A stretch of 64,000 nt of DNA from Marsupella aquatica (GCA_973895155.1 OZ316897.1:10912001-10976000); one strand, 5' to 3'; shown: positions 1 through 13,025, counted from the first letter of the stretch. A program made the numbers and translations. Notes: generated by a model from the letters alone, not told the origin.

Positions 1-769
1 CTCACCCAATGCAAATTAAACACTTATTTCGTTTTTTCAATTTATTGAGGTCGTTCAAATGGCACTAGTGGACCCCGGAGTCCTGGACGTAATTTCCTAA
101 GAAAGGTCCAGACGGTACATCGTGGTGCATCGTTCAGTCAACCAATAACGAGTAGACGTTGTTCGTCGTGCCTTCCAATTCTCTCGAGAGTCGATTCTCC
201 TCGTTTGGGGCTTTCCACCGATAGCTTGTTCCCCTGTCGGCTGAACCTTCCGTAATTCGTAAGTTCGTCTTGAACAGAAAAGCTCTGAGGAGAAATCTTT
301 CTCTCTCGCCGGCTAAATACAGCTCCTTTCTGATCCCTAAACCGCTGTACATCGTTCAGTCAATCAATGAGTCGAGGTGGTTCGTCGTGCCTTCCAATTA
401 TTTCGATTCTCCTCCCTGGTTGGGGCTTGCCATGGATAGGGATTTTCCCTGTCGCCGAACCTTTCCGTAATTCGTGAGTTCGTCCTGGACACAGAGCTCT
501 GAGACGAAGTTTCTCTTTGTCAAAGGCGAATTCAGCTCCTGTTTCGATCCCTAGTTTGATTCCTTCTGTAGGTGCCCAAAGCTCCTTTCTTTGGATCCGG
601 GTTTTGCGCTTAACCCAAGTCGCCGGATAGGTGGGAGGGGCATTGAGTCGAACTCTTCTCTCTGATTCGGGTGGTGATTCGATTGGCGTGGCCGAATTCT
701 TGGGTGAATTGGTTGTGTGCAGATTGGTGAGGGTGGGCAGTGACCAGCAGCAGCAGTTGGAGTGATGAA
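1..769. other. Upstream region of IRE1 with a ~222-bp direct duplication
   Basis: Non-coding sequence before the IRE1 start. Two diverged copies of a block lie head to tail at about 131-352 and 353-560. Both begin CGTTCAGTCAA(C/T)CAAT and share the landmarks TTCGTCGTGCCTTCCAATT, GTTTGGGGCTT or GGTTGGGGCTT, TTCCGTAATTCGT and CTCTGAG, in the same order. The region probably holds the promoter and 5' untranslated region. Short ORFs in it on either strand have no recognisable content. No TATA box was assigned. Confidence 0.7.
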
Positions 770-3700
770 ATGGCGGTGTTTTGGCAAAGTGCTGCTGCAA
801 GGGCAATGCGGATCGTGGCCGTTCTCGCTTTTCTGTTTATTGTAGTTAATGCTGTGGCATCACCAGCATCAAGATCAGGAGCAGTATTGGAGAATGCGGC
901 GGACGAATCGGTCACTGAGTGGTTTGCCGAGGTTGTGCCGACCGATGCGTGGGTGCTCAACGATTCTCTCAGAGATCTCGTTGAGCGAACACGGTAAGTT
1001 TTCTGAAACTTTGAGAGGGAATTGACTGCCGTCGTTGGATGTGGCTGACAGTCATTGGCAGGAGCCTTGAATTTGGCTACTTCATTTTTATGGAATACTA
1101 TTCTTCAGATAAGAACTGTGCTTCGTATTGAAATCTGATTCAATTTTGAAAAGATCCAAAATTGAGCTGTAAGAAATGGGGCACCATTTGGAATCCGCCT
1201 AATTCTGAGAATTGTCATTGGGCAGGTCCAACACATACCTTGTGTCTTTTGATGATGGCACAGTGCAGGCATGGAGGAAAAAGTCGGATGTAGCGCTTTG
1301 GTCCTTTCCATCAGGGCCTCCTTTGACGTCCTTTCGCTCGTTTTCCGAGGACATCAAAGGAGAAGACGAAAACGAAGAGTATTGGAATTTGGAAGCGCCT
1401 AGAGTTTCTATTGAAGATGACGGTTTTATCTCAATTCACAATGTGCTCAATAGGACAAAGGTAGAATCCGTCGTATCAACTTGCTTCCATGGATGCCCTG
1501 TCATTTGTATCTGGTCCCCTAGTCCTTGCTTCCTCCATCCTCAAATTATTGAATATGCTCATATGCATGTGCACCTACTTCTCTTCTCAGGTATAATAGG
1601 TATACATGAGTGCTAGTCCACCGTTCGTTGATTGAAATGCCTTTTTCGCAAAGAACTTGCACATCCTCTTGTGGGTAAAACTCAAGGAGTGCGACAGAGG
1701 CTGAGTGAGCCGGCAGTATTTCTTATGTCTTGTGAGTCCATTACCTCTGCATATGGCTTAATGATGATTTTGTTGAATCGTCGTTCGATTTGCAGACTTT
1801 GGGAATCACCCTTGAAGATTTACGGCAAGGTTTAGTTCACGTAAGGAGTGGAGAAATCATTCAAGTGGATCGTCACACCAAAGTTTTCCTCGTGGATCTA
1901 GACACTGGAGCTATCACGCAGGAACTTTGGAACGGTAAGACCGAGGACCTGGAGCTTGACCAAGAAAGGAAGTCTCTTTTTCTCATCCGCACGGATTACA
2001 CTGCCAAGGCAAGTAACCTGTCGGGAAGTGAATTATGGAGTTTTTCTTATGGGGAAATCGGAACTCTAGTCACTGGTTTAGAAACCTCCAACCAAAATAT
2101 GGCGTCTCTTTCATTGCTTCCAAAAATGCAAGTTTCATCAAATGGAGTTCCATACAAGATTGCACCTCCTTTGATACATCCTGCAGCCATAGTGGGACAG
2201 TCAGGTGCAAAAACCAAGAATCTTCCATCAGCCCAGAATAGGGGTCTAGCTCTTCCTGGAACCGCAGCCCCTGCATCTTTACCTCTACCGAAACCTTCCC
2301 ACTCCCAGTGGGCAGATCGTGACAGTAGCATTATGCCTTATGTTCACCCGTCTGGTATGCTAGGCATGCATGCTCCTGGAATGGTTGCCCCTCCTAAGCC
2401 TGCTTCTAAAATCTTAGCTGTTTACAGTACTGCAGCTGGCATCGTGATAATTGCAATTTTTGGCGTTATTTTCAAGATTTCGGTGAGGGCTAAGGTGCAA
2501 CCTGTACCTCCTCCAAAGAAAAAGAAAGCACGGAAGCCTTCTTCAAATGGCAAAGAAACACAGTCAAGTACGGCCCAGGAATCAGATGGATCGAGTAGGG
2601 AATCTAGAGCCAATCTGAAGCTCAAGTATGGTAGCGGGACACGAGTGGGTCGATTGTTTGTCACCAATGTCCTGATCGGCTGTGGGAGCCATGGGACCCT
2701 TGTGCTAGAAGGCTATCTGGATGACAGAAAGGTGGCTGTGAAGCGGCTCCTTGCCCAGTATTACGAGAAGGCACAGAAGGAAATAACGCTTTTAATCTCA
2801 TCTGATGAGCACCCAAATGTGGTCCGATATTATGCAACAGAGGAGACAGAAGATTTTGTGTACGTGTCCCTGGAAAGGTGCAGTTTTAGTCTGTATGACT
2901 TGATTCTTGCTCAGACTTCTCAAAACGCGGAGAAGCAGGTGAAGGAAAGCCTAGCTGGCAAAGGACTGAAACTTCGGAGTGTGGAAGACTTCAAGCTTTG
3001 GGACGAGAGAGGGCGGCCATCTGCACAATTATTTCAGATTATGAGAGATATGGTAGCAGGCTTGGTACATCTCCACGCAGTTGGTATCGTGCATAGAGAC
3101 CTGAAGCCGCATAATGTTCTTATTAGTAGTGGACGAATTATGCAGGCCAAGATTGCCGACATGGGACTGAGTAAACAGTTGGATGATGATGCAGTCTCAT
3201 TTGACACTCAGCTTACAGGACATGGTAGTTTAGGGAGTCGAGGTTGGCAAGCCCCTGAGCAACTGTTGAAAGGAAGGGGCTCTCGGGCTGTGGATATTTT
3301 TAGTCTGGGTTGTGTATTATATCATTGTATAACTGGAGGCAAGCATCCATTTGGTTCACATCTAGAGCGAGATGGAAACATAGCATGTGGGAAGATGGAC
3401 CTGTTCCACATTGTTGACTTTCCAGAGGCTACCGACTTAATAGAAAGTATGCTGGATTCTGAGCCAGCCAAAAGACCATCGGCACAAGATATCTTGCTGC
3501 ATCCTTTCTTCTGGGATGCTGAGAAACGTATGTCCTTCTTGAAAGATGCCAGTGACCGAGTAGAGTTGGACATCAAAGATCCCAATTCCGTGCTTTACGC
3601 AGATTTGGAAAGTCTGGAGCCGTCTGTATTATGTGGCGGTTGGGATGCGAAGTTGGATTTCTCTCTACTGCAAAATATTCGAGGTTATCGACGGTATAAC

Positions 3701-4198
3701 TTTAAAAGTGTGCGAGATCTGCTTCGGGTGATTCGCAACAAGGCAAATCACTATAGAGAGCTTCCTGAGCCGTTGCAGGTATAGCACATCACTTTTTTGG
3801 TGCATCCCAATGTGTTTATATTGACTTCAATATATGCTTACCGTGTTAGTATGCTAAAATGCTGGCTTACCCGCTTACCATGTGTAATTGTAATTTATAA
3901 AAGGACATCAAGCGGACAAAATCATATCATCGATGTGAGGGAATCTTAGGTCATCCGTTTAGACAAATGCATACAACTGAATATGCGCTGGCTTTGTAAC
4001 TTCTTCTCATTTGAATGGCTGCAGACTACGTTGGGATGCGTTCCGGATGGAATCGACGACTACTTTTCAACCAAATTTCCACGGCTTATGATCGAGGTCT
4101 ACCATGTTATTGGATACCATTGTAGAGGTGACACTTCCTTTGAGAAGTACTATTCAGCAAGCTACTTACCAAAATTTCCACCGCAAGAACCAAAGTGA
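770..4198 (+). CDS. IRE1: IRE1 ER-stress sensor, serine/threonine kinase and endoribonuclease
   Basis: Exons 770-993, 1226-1460, 1796-3778 and 4025-4198 join in frame with GT-AG introns to an 871-residue protein. The ATG at 770 is followed by a hydrophobic signal peptide (about residues 8-26). A luminal beta-propeller-like sensor domain follows, including the stretch HTKVFLVDLDTGAI. One membrane segment lies at about 358-380 and a basic Lys/Pro-rich linker comes next. The kinase has a Gly-rich loop near 448, VAVK, HRDLKPHN at about 586-593 and DMG in place of DFG at about 608, as in plant IRE1. The C-terminal KEN RNase domain keeps Asn801 and His805, which align with human Asn906 and His910. 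Known role: unfolded luminal protein causes self-association, and the RNase cuts bZIP mRNA for unconventional splicing. The protein acts in the ER membrane. Exon boundaries are by eye; the identity is secure. Confidence 0.93.
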
Positions 4199-4241
4199 CT
4201 GTAATTTATTGTTTCCTCAACTTCGTAGAGTCAAAAGTGTA

Positions 4242-4247
4242 AATAAA
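4242..4247 (+). terminator. Putative polyadenylation signal of IRE1
   Basis: AATAAA lies 44 bases after the IRE1 stop codon in an A/T-rich stretch and is the first canonical hexamer downstream. Assigned by position only. Confidence 0.45.
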
Positions 4248-5882
4248 GTGTATGTATGTATAGATTTTTAAAAATTATTGGGCACAATCGTCCCTTCAAT
4301 ATCACTCAAAGAATGTGTTGATTTCAAGTGACGCGAATGCAGAACTCGATTTCCAGGTGCGTCTTTACAAGCTGACCAAAGTCAATCAGAGTCCGGCCGA
4401 TGCATACTATTAGAACTAGTAGACTTCTTTGTGACAAACAGATCCAGAATTTCGACAAAATGGGAGAAACTCTTCCAGCAGACCTTGTTGAAGAATTTTA
4501 TAGCGTAGATGAGACTGACTTGTTTCTAATAATCGGTAATTAAAAATGTGCCAGTCAATCCCCATACTTCACACCCAAATTTTCTGCATTATGGGTCATA
4601 TTTGCAGCAATGGAGCAGTATTGAACAGTCTTTGTGGAAAGGATGCAGACAACGCAAGTGATTAGGAGCTAACCTCACATGCTCTGCATTGATCCGCGAA
4701 GGATTCCAGCAAAATTTTACGGGTCTTGGTTTGATGCTGACATTTTGATCATTTGCGTATGTGAAGAGTTCACAGTTCTTAGTATTGTATCCATCGTTGT
4801 CTGGTGTTACTGACATTGTAGAACTCGCGTGTAGCTTGTGATGACAGTAGCAATGCACCTGCAGATTTAAAAAGTGCTGGTCGAGTATTTAAACCCAATG
4901 GTGCTGGTGTTACAGACACTGCAATATGCTCAAGGATTAACAGTTCTGCACGGTTTCGTAGAAAGCTAGTAACAATTGTTGATATCTGAGTGGTATACAA
5001 AGCAAATCGTGGTAGTGAGTTGCAGAGTACCAAGTACGCATTGTATCAAGAACGACACTTGTGATGCACTGTCAAAGGTACTGGTATTACCCACCTGATA
5101 ATAAAGAGGCTTGAATGAAGTTGGTTTTATGCGGCTCTTTTGCTTTTCAGGATATTCCTGTCTGCAATTAGCTTGCCAGGCAATCATGGATGTTAACAAT
5201 AAGGTCAGAAGTGAATGCATCTGCATGCTTTAGAGTTTCAGTCTCATTCAGGAGAGAAAGATATGATCGTACTCGACAGTGGGTACGAGAAATTGTTTAG
5301 CAACTTCTGGAGACTAGGGGGATTGTCTCAGATCCTGCATCCATGCATTGTCGACTTTGCTTTTGAGCAATGAAGAAAACTTCATGTCCCTATGCAGTAA
5401 ATATATCCAAGTCCGGAACATTCATATTTTCATGTTGCCAATTCAGCTCTGAAAATATGAGGAAAAAGTCCGTAAGGACAGAGATTTGCTTTCTTCTACA
5501 GAATGTTTCACCTGTGCACACATTGAAGGACACATGAGCCGCAGTCTAGATCTATTTCTATGCCAATTCACATTCTCAAAATCGTGTAACGGTAGAGCCT
5601 TGATTGTAAAAGAGTCCATTGGTCCAACTGTAATGAACGAATGCACGCACTAGTGTCCATGGAACCTTTGAGGAGACGTTCTGCTGTAATTTGGAGTACA
5701 TTTTGATAACTAATCATCAATTCATATACCTCTACGCACAAGCTTGGCATGTCATGTACGGCCAGATCAAGCATTATGGAGAGCACACTTGGGGGCACAC
5801 ATCTCAGGTCCACAAAACAATTTGGAGAAGAAAATTTTTGTGAACCAACCCACCCACCTAATACACATATCTTCCCATCGAG
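4248..5882. other. Gene-poor stretch with one unexplained coding-like segment
   Basis: No recognised gene. From 4822, just after a possible splice acceptor (TTGTAG), the plus strand stays readable for 80 codons to a TGA at 5062-5064, with one internal TGA at 4987-4989. The translation has a coding-like mix, including the run NSSARFRRKLVTIVDI, but matches no family I know. It may be a decayed exon. The near-repeats GGTGTTACTGACATTG (about 4804) and GGTGTTACAGACACTG (about 4906) hint at a small internal duplication. Confidence 0.3.
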
Positions 5883-6145
5883 GACCCACACCATATGCCT
5901 TCTCTTGTCTTGGTTCTTGCATTCTTGCATGTTGTTTCCAATGCCTCTGCCCAGCCAGATCCATAAAGTTCACTTCTTCGCTGTCCACAAACAAGTCGGA
6001 GAAGACATTCAGCCCCGAAAACATAAATATTCACATCCATGACCCCACACAAGACGTCTTTTCTTGTCTTGGTTCTTGCATTCTTGCATGTTTGTTCCAT
6101 TGCCTCTGCCCACCCAGATCCATAACATTCACTTCTTTGCTGTCC
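5883..6145. repeat. Direct duplication, period about 159 bp
   Basis: Copies at about 5883-5987 and 6040-6145 share CTTGTCTTGGTTCTTGCATT, TTCTTGCATG, GCCTCTGCCCA(G/C)CCAGATCC and CACTTCTT(C/T)GCTGTCC in order. All three plus frames and the minus strand show ORFs, but they arise from the duplication and suggest no product. Confidence 0.8.
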
Positions 6146-7603
6146 TTGCAAGGCTTCCTCATTCCCTTCCCATAACAACCTAGAAACATGGCACGTACCA
6201 AAGATCGCTTTGGTCACAAGAAGACTAAACTAATCTTCTTCTCTTCCGTCTCAACTATCTTGGGAACTCCTTCACCCTTGATCATCGGGTGCTCTCTAGA
6301 GTCCTAGCTCCACATTTTTGCTGTATATTCTCCAGAATCTGGTCATATTATTCTAGACTACCGGCCCTGGGATACAGGTGCTAGTTTCCAGATCCTACCA
6401 CAACTGACTTCTCTTCGTTCAGTCAAAAAGGACTGGCGAACGGACTTTCAGCATTATCATCTGCATTTTCTCCAAAACTCTAGATGTAGACTTTTCTTAC
6501 AACAGGGGCACCATGGCACTGGACTTGAAAATTGCTTTAATAATTCTGATGTCTTCACATGCTCAGGTTTAAGTTTGGACTAACACAATGCCGTGCCAAC
6601 AAGGATTTTCCGTTCAATTGGGATAACGAATTGACCTAAAGCATGTGATTCTCCAGGCAAGGCACTAGCACAATCCAACTTATCATGATTGCTTGGTCTA
6701 AAGACGATGACTCTGATTTGGTTAGCTTTCTGTTCGGCCAAAGAGAATGTGAATGTGGATTGCAGATGTCCACATATGGATCCCAATCAGAGAACAGGTG
6801 AGGTGATTTTTGAATTCCAAGATTGTACAGAAGAATCATGAAGGCGAGCCATTAGCATGCCAAGATACATTCCTTGTGACATTGGGTAAACCGACAGATA
6901 AGAGTCGTTTTTACTTCCAAGATTTCTCTACAGAAGAATCATGGAAAAATTCAATGCCATGCCAAGATACATTCCTTGTGATCGATGGACAGCACATAAT
7001 TAGCTGAACTGAAATGACGGAGTCAATGACAAACAAAACAGAGTAAAATTTGCGGTCATGTAGATGATGTGACACTAGCTGCACCACAGCAGCGAATAAC
7101 TGAAAGATAAGATTCCGTGTGATTCAGGGGACGAATCGGAAGGTATAAATTAAAGAAACGTTCATTGCTCCAAGCAACCATTTTTGTTCTTCTTTTTAAA
7201 CATTAGCCAAGGTGGCTACTATTTTATCCTACAGACAAGCACAGGTGTTATGGAATACTCTATCAATTATAGAGTACTTTCTGACTATTTCAAAGTATTT
7301 CCTGGCTAACACTCCCCAATAGTGCATCAGGTGGTGGTTAATGAAACAGAAATTTTTAAATTTCAGCCTAAGTATCATTAGCATTCCTGTTTCTTAGGTA
7401 ATTGATTGGCTAATTTTTGCCCATAAAAAGGGTGGGCTCAAAGGCAACCCATATTGTTCTTCCCTGTCACTTGCTGAGGTCAAACTACTGTACTGGAAAA
7501 TCAAAAGGTAAATTAGTTCGTGGACCCCCACCTGTTTTGATTGAGATTGAAAAGTAAATAGTTATTGATATAGATAAATGTGTTATACAATACTGTGTTA
7601 TAT
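6146..7603. other. Intergenic, with a ~101-bp spaced duplication
   Basis: No gene seen. Segments at 6807-6880 and 6908-6981 both contain TTCCAAGATT, CAGAAGAATCATG, then ATGCCAAGATACATTCCTTG, so they are two diverged copies of one ~74-bp block. The rest is unremarkable A/T-leaning sequence. Confidence 0.6.
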
Positions 7604-7681
7604 CTAGAGCGACATACATTGCGAGGGAGGGCAAGACAACGATCTAGAGCGAGATACATTGAGAGGGAGGGCACGACAGAG
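7604..7681. repeat. Two tandem 40-bp units
   Basis: CTAGAGCGACATACATTGCG at 7604 and CTAGAGCGAGATACATTGAG at 7644 start two units that also share GAGGGAGGGCA. Shortly downstream, at 7777, an ATG opens a short frame reading MAPVQLKLRKALGVVKD, which weakly resembles the N-terminus of ANTH/AP180 clathrin adaptors. No continuation of that domain was found. Confidence 0.7.
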
Positions 7682-10600
7682 CCCGAGTAGGACAGATCCC
7701 GTATAGTTCAAAGGCTCCATAGGGAGACGAATTGCGAGAGACATTGCGAGTGATTGACCGTCAGCAGCCGGAAGCAATGGCACCGGTGCAGCTGAAGCTG
7801 CGTAAGGCATTGGGGGTTGTGAAAGATCCAATCGTAAACTCATCGCGTTACCTTCTCGGGGGTTTCACTTCCACAAAAATGACATATCACATGCGTCGAA
7901 GGATAGGGTCATTTTATTGGTTCTAAGGGAAGACTTAAGAATTTTTGTAGAAGAACAATAGGGTCTTTTAAATTCAATTTTGAGACATATAAGAACATTA
8001 GGGTCTTATTAATCCAATTTTTAGAATATTCCAACTTTATAGGGGTTAATTTTTTTAAAAAATTCTTACATTTTAGGGGGTCCGAGGCCTAAAAACGTTG
8101 CAGGTGATGGGGAGGTCCCCATATAGTGAGACCCATGAGGTTACCTTTCAATTTTTGCCTTTTGAAACTTTCTACGACTTTGGAACGAGCAGCACAAGTT
8201 GCAAGCAAGGTGGTAGTCAGAGCTACCTGTGGTGGTTGTGGATTTCTCTCCTTCTCACTTCTACAGGGAACGGTTTCTCTGATCTCTTCTGGCAATTTCG
8301 ATCGTGTACTGTCCTTATGAATTGTTTGCGATTCTTCCTTGGTTTAGTGATTGGTTTCTCCTTCAATGAATCTAGTTCTTCTTGTCTATTTGCGCCCCTC
8401 GAGTGCCTGGAAATTTCTCAGCGCCTCCTCTCTTGCTTCAAAAAAAATCTCATCTCTTTCACTTGTAATCGACACAACGAGAAACGGCAACCTCGAGTTT
8501 AAGCAAATCGTGATCTTTTGATTATGAGCCTCGTTTCATTCACATTTTTAGTCCAGAATATCTTGCTGTCTGGAATAATTCTTTCTCCGTTATACGCAAG
8601 ACTTCAATTCGTAGCCTTCGCAATTTTGTCGAGGGTTGGTTGTGCCTTTAATTCGAAAACATTTTTCTTGACAAAGCATTTTATGAGGTGCTCCGCTTTT
8701 TCTGTTACCACAAAAAGCGAGAAAGGGCCAGGGAAAACAAAGGGGGGAGCGTAACTAATTCCTGAATTCCTTCTTCTTTCTGCTCGATCAGCATACAGTC
8801 TCTTCGATTCCTTTCGGTGATTTTCGCTGTTCCCTTTCGCCTCGGTTCTTACTGGCTTGCTCTTTGGAGTCTCCGGGAGTTGGCGCTCAACTTTGCAATT
8901 GCTGTCGAGAAATGAAGTTGGTAATTACTTTCTCAGGCAGCAAGATTTAATTACTTATTACTTATTGGGGAATTGAACCACAAATTCAGAAATTGAATCA
9001 CAAATTCAGAAAGAGGGTGGGCAGTTGGTTACTTGGGGTAAAAAAAATGGTTTACGTACGGGCCCACTACTAATTCAAGAGTAGGTTACTTAGGGTAAAT
9101 AAAATGGTTACTTTTGAAATATTTTTACATCAAGGTTTACGGCATGGTGTCCTCAATTTTACCAAAATCCTGCCACAAACACGAATGTTGAAGTAATTTC
9201 ATTTTCTAAACCAATCTGTACCTATTTGTAGCGCGTCATGATGATACGGCGTGCTGTGGAGTCTCGAATTTTGGAAGGGACCTTTAGTGGGGTCCGTAAT
9301 AATGATCTCATCCAAGGATAAAGGTCAGAGTAGGGACTAGCTGGAACTTTCTGAGTACTGTAACACTGGGCATCTTACCCTATGTGGCATTCCAAATAGC
9401 ATGAGACAGCCAAGATTGTCCCATTTGGACGCCTCAAAACTTAATATTGCTGATGATGGCTTTTGGTCATTAACAAAATAATGGTCATGGCTTTTTTCAT
9501 AAGATTACATAAAACCCTTCTTTTTTATCAGGAGCCCCTACATTGACATATGGTCATGGCATATGACCAATCTTTATGACAAAAAGTTACTATGGATGAT
9601 GTCTTTGGAAGTACATAACTTTTTCTGTCCATAACCTTAATGGCTAAGTTAAGGTCCATCAAATTTGAGGTTTGAGCCCCTTTTGTGCCATTTTATATTT
9701 TAGGGCACCCAATTTTTTCATATGTAATAGAATCATCTGGGCCATTGGGAAGCTGTTGTGAATAGTAAAATTTCTTTGATGCACGGTTTGTGGGTGTTCT
9801 GACTGTTATCTTGAATTTTCACACATTTGGAACTAGGTGAAATGTATTGCAAAAGATACACAGAGGTATTTTATATGTTTGTATGATTATGTGTCAACAT
9901 CAAGGTCCATACCTGACTGCACACAGATCTAAAAGGTCATAATATGACTGTGAGAAATGTTTCCTAAGCAGAGGCTTCTCATGGTGCCATAAGTGCCACC
10001 TGCCCAAAATACAAAAGGAAACCCCAGTTATCCCCTCAGTGGGGTTCACTGGGAAATAAAGGAGGAATATAAGTGTTTTTTCCTGAGATGAAAGGAAAAG
10101 AAAACGTAAAAGTGACACTAGGAGGCCAAGATTGAACCAGTCCCATACTTGGAAGAAAATAGTTAGACAATTCAAAGGTGGGTTAATCATTGGTCTGTGT
10201 TAACATGAACATAAAGCCTGGATGAACTGCAGGATTTCCTCACCTCATTAGTAAGAAATTATCATAAATAATGATGATTCATCATTAATAATTTTGCCCA
10301 TCCCCTGGATTACTTAAAGTCATCAGCCAGTTTACACGGGAAAGAAAAAATGACTGGTTGCTTTTGGAAGGACACAGACTGGTCTAGTTTTTCCAAGCAC
10401 CCTGGCTGACCAACCATGAAATGCTGTTTTTTTGGCAGACTTGTGCAGCATTTATGTGGACAAGTTGTGGACCTTTGTTTAATCTCCAGCACTTTCTTTG
10501 ACGTCCAATCTATAACCTCAAAAAGTTTGAGATTTAATTTTCTATGAATCATTTGCTGCATTATCACAAAAATAATCAAATATTATAAACCAACTGCCAA

Positions 10601-12110
10601 TGGACATTTTACTTTTTGGAAGTGCACTCTGAGTAGTATGGGCAGGAGTGGCAAAGCTTTGTGTAGGACAACCTGAGTAGTTTGAGCATAATCAATCATA
10701 ACTTATCAACGGGTAGACTAATTGAAGCCGTCTGCAAATGGTCAACAGGAGCCCGTTTATTTATAAATCACATTTCGTCAAACTGTAATAGGTACTACAC
10801 ATCCTTTTAGACTTTCTAGGCCATTCCATCCCGGCTTTGGAAATCCATCAAACCTCTCAGTCGATCTGGGCTTTATTTTTGTGGTAACATGGTTGCTAAA
10901 TTAAATCAGTAATCACATTTCACATTGTGTTGCCATTGCTCCATTTAGTCTAAGCACAACACACAAAGTTAGTCGCATACAATGGGATCATCTCTCTCAT
11001 ATGAGAGAAGAGTTTGCCACAAGACTTATACTAGTGGGAAGGGGTGACATAATTTTATGATTTTTTCCAACGACAGTAGTGTGCTATTCCATCTTAAACA
11101 CTGATACACCAGTTCTGTCCTTATGTCATGCAGCCCTTTGGGCTAATAACTCACCTTGACACATCAATGGATCTTACTTGGTACTATTTCCTAAATGCAA
11201 AGCAATGATTAAATCCTCACGGCCCACAAGTCGGAGTGATGCCACCTAGAGCTCATGGGCTAGCAGGTCATGAACTTGAAACACTGACAAATTTGGCCAC
11301 GAGATATTCTCGTTTTTTTGGTCGGTTTTGGGCAAACACCTTGAACACTGAAAAATCGGATGAGTACAATTTTTTTCTATCCTGCAGCTCAGTATGACGC
11401 ATATTGCAAACAAAGTCAGGGTAGGTTTTTCATTCGAGTCTGAGGTGGGGCTAGGCCAGCTGCAAGGCCTTTCTAGTACTAAGGTTCCTTTTGGCTTTTG
11501 TAGTTGTTGTCCCATCACCTACTGTAGTAGGGATGGCAGGTGATGGGACCTCACCCCACTTTTATCGAAACCAGAATGATTGAATTTAGCCCTCCGTGCC
11601 TCTTTTCCAAACAAAATTAAAAAATCTAGACCTTGGCTTACACGTTGTGAATTTTTTCAATCTTACACAAATAAATCAGGTTTATTCAGTCCTAAACATT
11701 GATGCAGTCTGCTCAGTATACCATTATCTCAATTCTAGTCTTAATCTAAATTATAAATCAGATATGTCTTTTCTAGTCATGCAGCGTGATTTCAGATGTA
11801 AAACAATGGATGACGGCCCTCTGCCATCAGGGCAATCAGGACGATGCCCAATGTATAGTTCCTGTAGATAATAAATAGAAACTGTGCACCCAGCATAGAC
11901 TAATTAGTTAGGAGTATTTCCGGTGACATAATAAATGATGCGTAGTCCATGGGGGAGCATTTCGGCTAACTTAGCAGTCCATTTCGGCTTCATTTTCTGG
12001 CAAACACCTGACAAGGTTTTTTAGCGGCAACATTTTGCCAAATTCCACCTCGATCAGAATCATTTTCCACTTTTGGCTGAAAGTAGAGGGCCTCAATGGC
12101 CAGTTTCCCA
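7682..12110. other. Long gene-free stretch
   Basis: No supported gene over about 4.4 kb. ORFs here (for example 8098-8502 plus and 9900-10190 minus) have no domain, biased codon use or splice context. Small repeats are present: a 20-bp doublet at about 8973-9012 (CACAAATTCAGAAATTGAAT type) and two GGTTACTT(G/A)GGGTAAA motifs at about 9027 and 9082. The segment 9128-9300 is a dispersed repeat, listed separately. Confidence 0.5.
9128..9300 (+). repeat. Dispersed repeat, second copy inverted near 31.5 kb
   Basis: This block contains GTTTACGGCATGG, CACAAACACGAATG, GGCGTGCTGTGG and AATTTTGGAAGGGACCT followed by AGTGGGGTCC. The reverse complement of about 31482-31645 has the same landmarks in the same order. 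Two diverged copies 22 kb apart in opposite orientation suggest a small mobile or retroelement-derived sequence. Ends and target duplications were not resolved. Confidence 0.7.
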
Positions 12111-12347
12111 TCACACGACAGGTCCATTAGCCACAATCTGACAGCTCTCTTAAATCCCAGTGGGATCCAACCATCATAAATCAATGTAAGAAATTGGCAC
12201 AAGGAATATCCTTAAAATCTGCAACTGTAAGTGCGATCACACCACAGATCCATTAGCCACAATCTGACAGTCCTCTTTAAATCCACTAAGATCTAACGGT
12301 CACCAATCAATATAGGAAGATAACACAAGGAACATTGTCAGCATCTG
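12111..12347. repeat. Direct duplication, period about 126 bp, upstream of G6PDH
   Basis: Copies at about 12111-12222 and 12236-12347 share TCCATTAGCCACAATCTGAC, TTTAAATCC or TTAAATCC, AATCAAT, CACAAGGAA and ATCTGC in order, with scattered substitutions. It lies about 1.2 kb upstream of the G6PDH start. Confidence 0.75.
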
Positions 12348-12396
12348 CTCTCTGAAAATTACCCAACGGGACTGACTCGAAAAGAAAAGCCGCTCA

Positions 12397-13025
12397 TTAC
12401 GTCAGGGGCCGCCCCTCGCGGGCGACACGTGCCCTGTCGGCTGGCCCGAACGTGGTCACCCTTCTTTGTCGCTTCCCAGAAGTCCCCCATGAAGCAGCGC
12501 GGCCTCGCCCCTCCCTCCCGGCCCAGCGGCCCCCCTCACCTTCTCGCGGCCAATCACCGGCAGTCTCGTCCGAAGTCCCATCATGACTTTTCCCGATGAT
12601 CATTGGTCGCGAGTACAGAGCAAAGCAGAGGAAACAGAGCAAAACAGAGCAAAGCAGAGCAAACGAGCAGTGCAGAGGAACGGAGGGCCACAATTCATGC
12701 ATGTTGGAGTTCTTTCGCAGACGGACGACATTTAATATGACGAGGGCGTCCGGGTGACGGACGATTCGGCTATGACGTCGGCGTGGTCGTCGACTTGGTC
12801 GACTGTGATCGCCACAGCTGCTCACTAGGAAGAAGAAGAATTATTTTGGGACCGTATTTCATCGCCTTTATCTCTCGTATTAGGCGAGAGGTGATTCCCA
12901 CTCGGCCAGTGACTGAGTGACGAGCTGGCTAGGTAGGTGCTGAAGGAAGGGAGGGAGGGTGGAAGGGAGCGAGGAAAGGAAGGAGGATGAGCAATTGCAG
13001 GAGAATCGCATCGGCTATGACGTCG
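12397..13025. promoter_or_regulatory. Cluster of ACGT-core (bZIP-type) sites upstream of G6PDH
   Basis: Four bZIP-type sites lie in 630 bases: TTACGTCA at 12397-12404, a perfect G-box CACGTG at 12426-12431, and TGACGTCG at 12773-12780 and 13018-13025. The last two sit in the repeated context CGGCTATGACGTCG. Plant bZIP factors of the TGA and G-box-binding groups bind such cores. Use in regulating the neighbouring G6PDH is inference from position. Purine-rich (GAGGAAGG)-type sequence and a CAGAGCAAA microsatellite at about 12619-12672 also occur here. Confidence 0.5.

Noticed and set aside
3158-3166. DMG in place of DFG in the IRE1 kinase as a sign of inactivity
   Set aside because: Plant IRE1 proteins normally carry DMG here, and the other catalytic residues are present.
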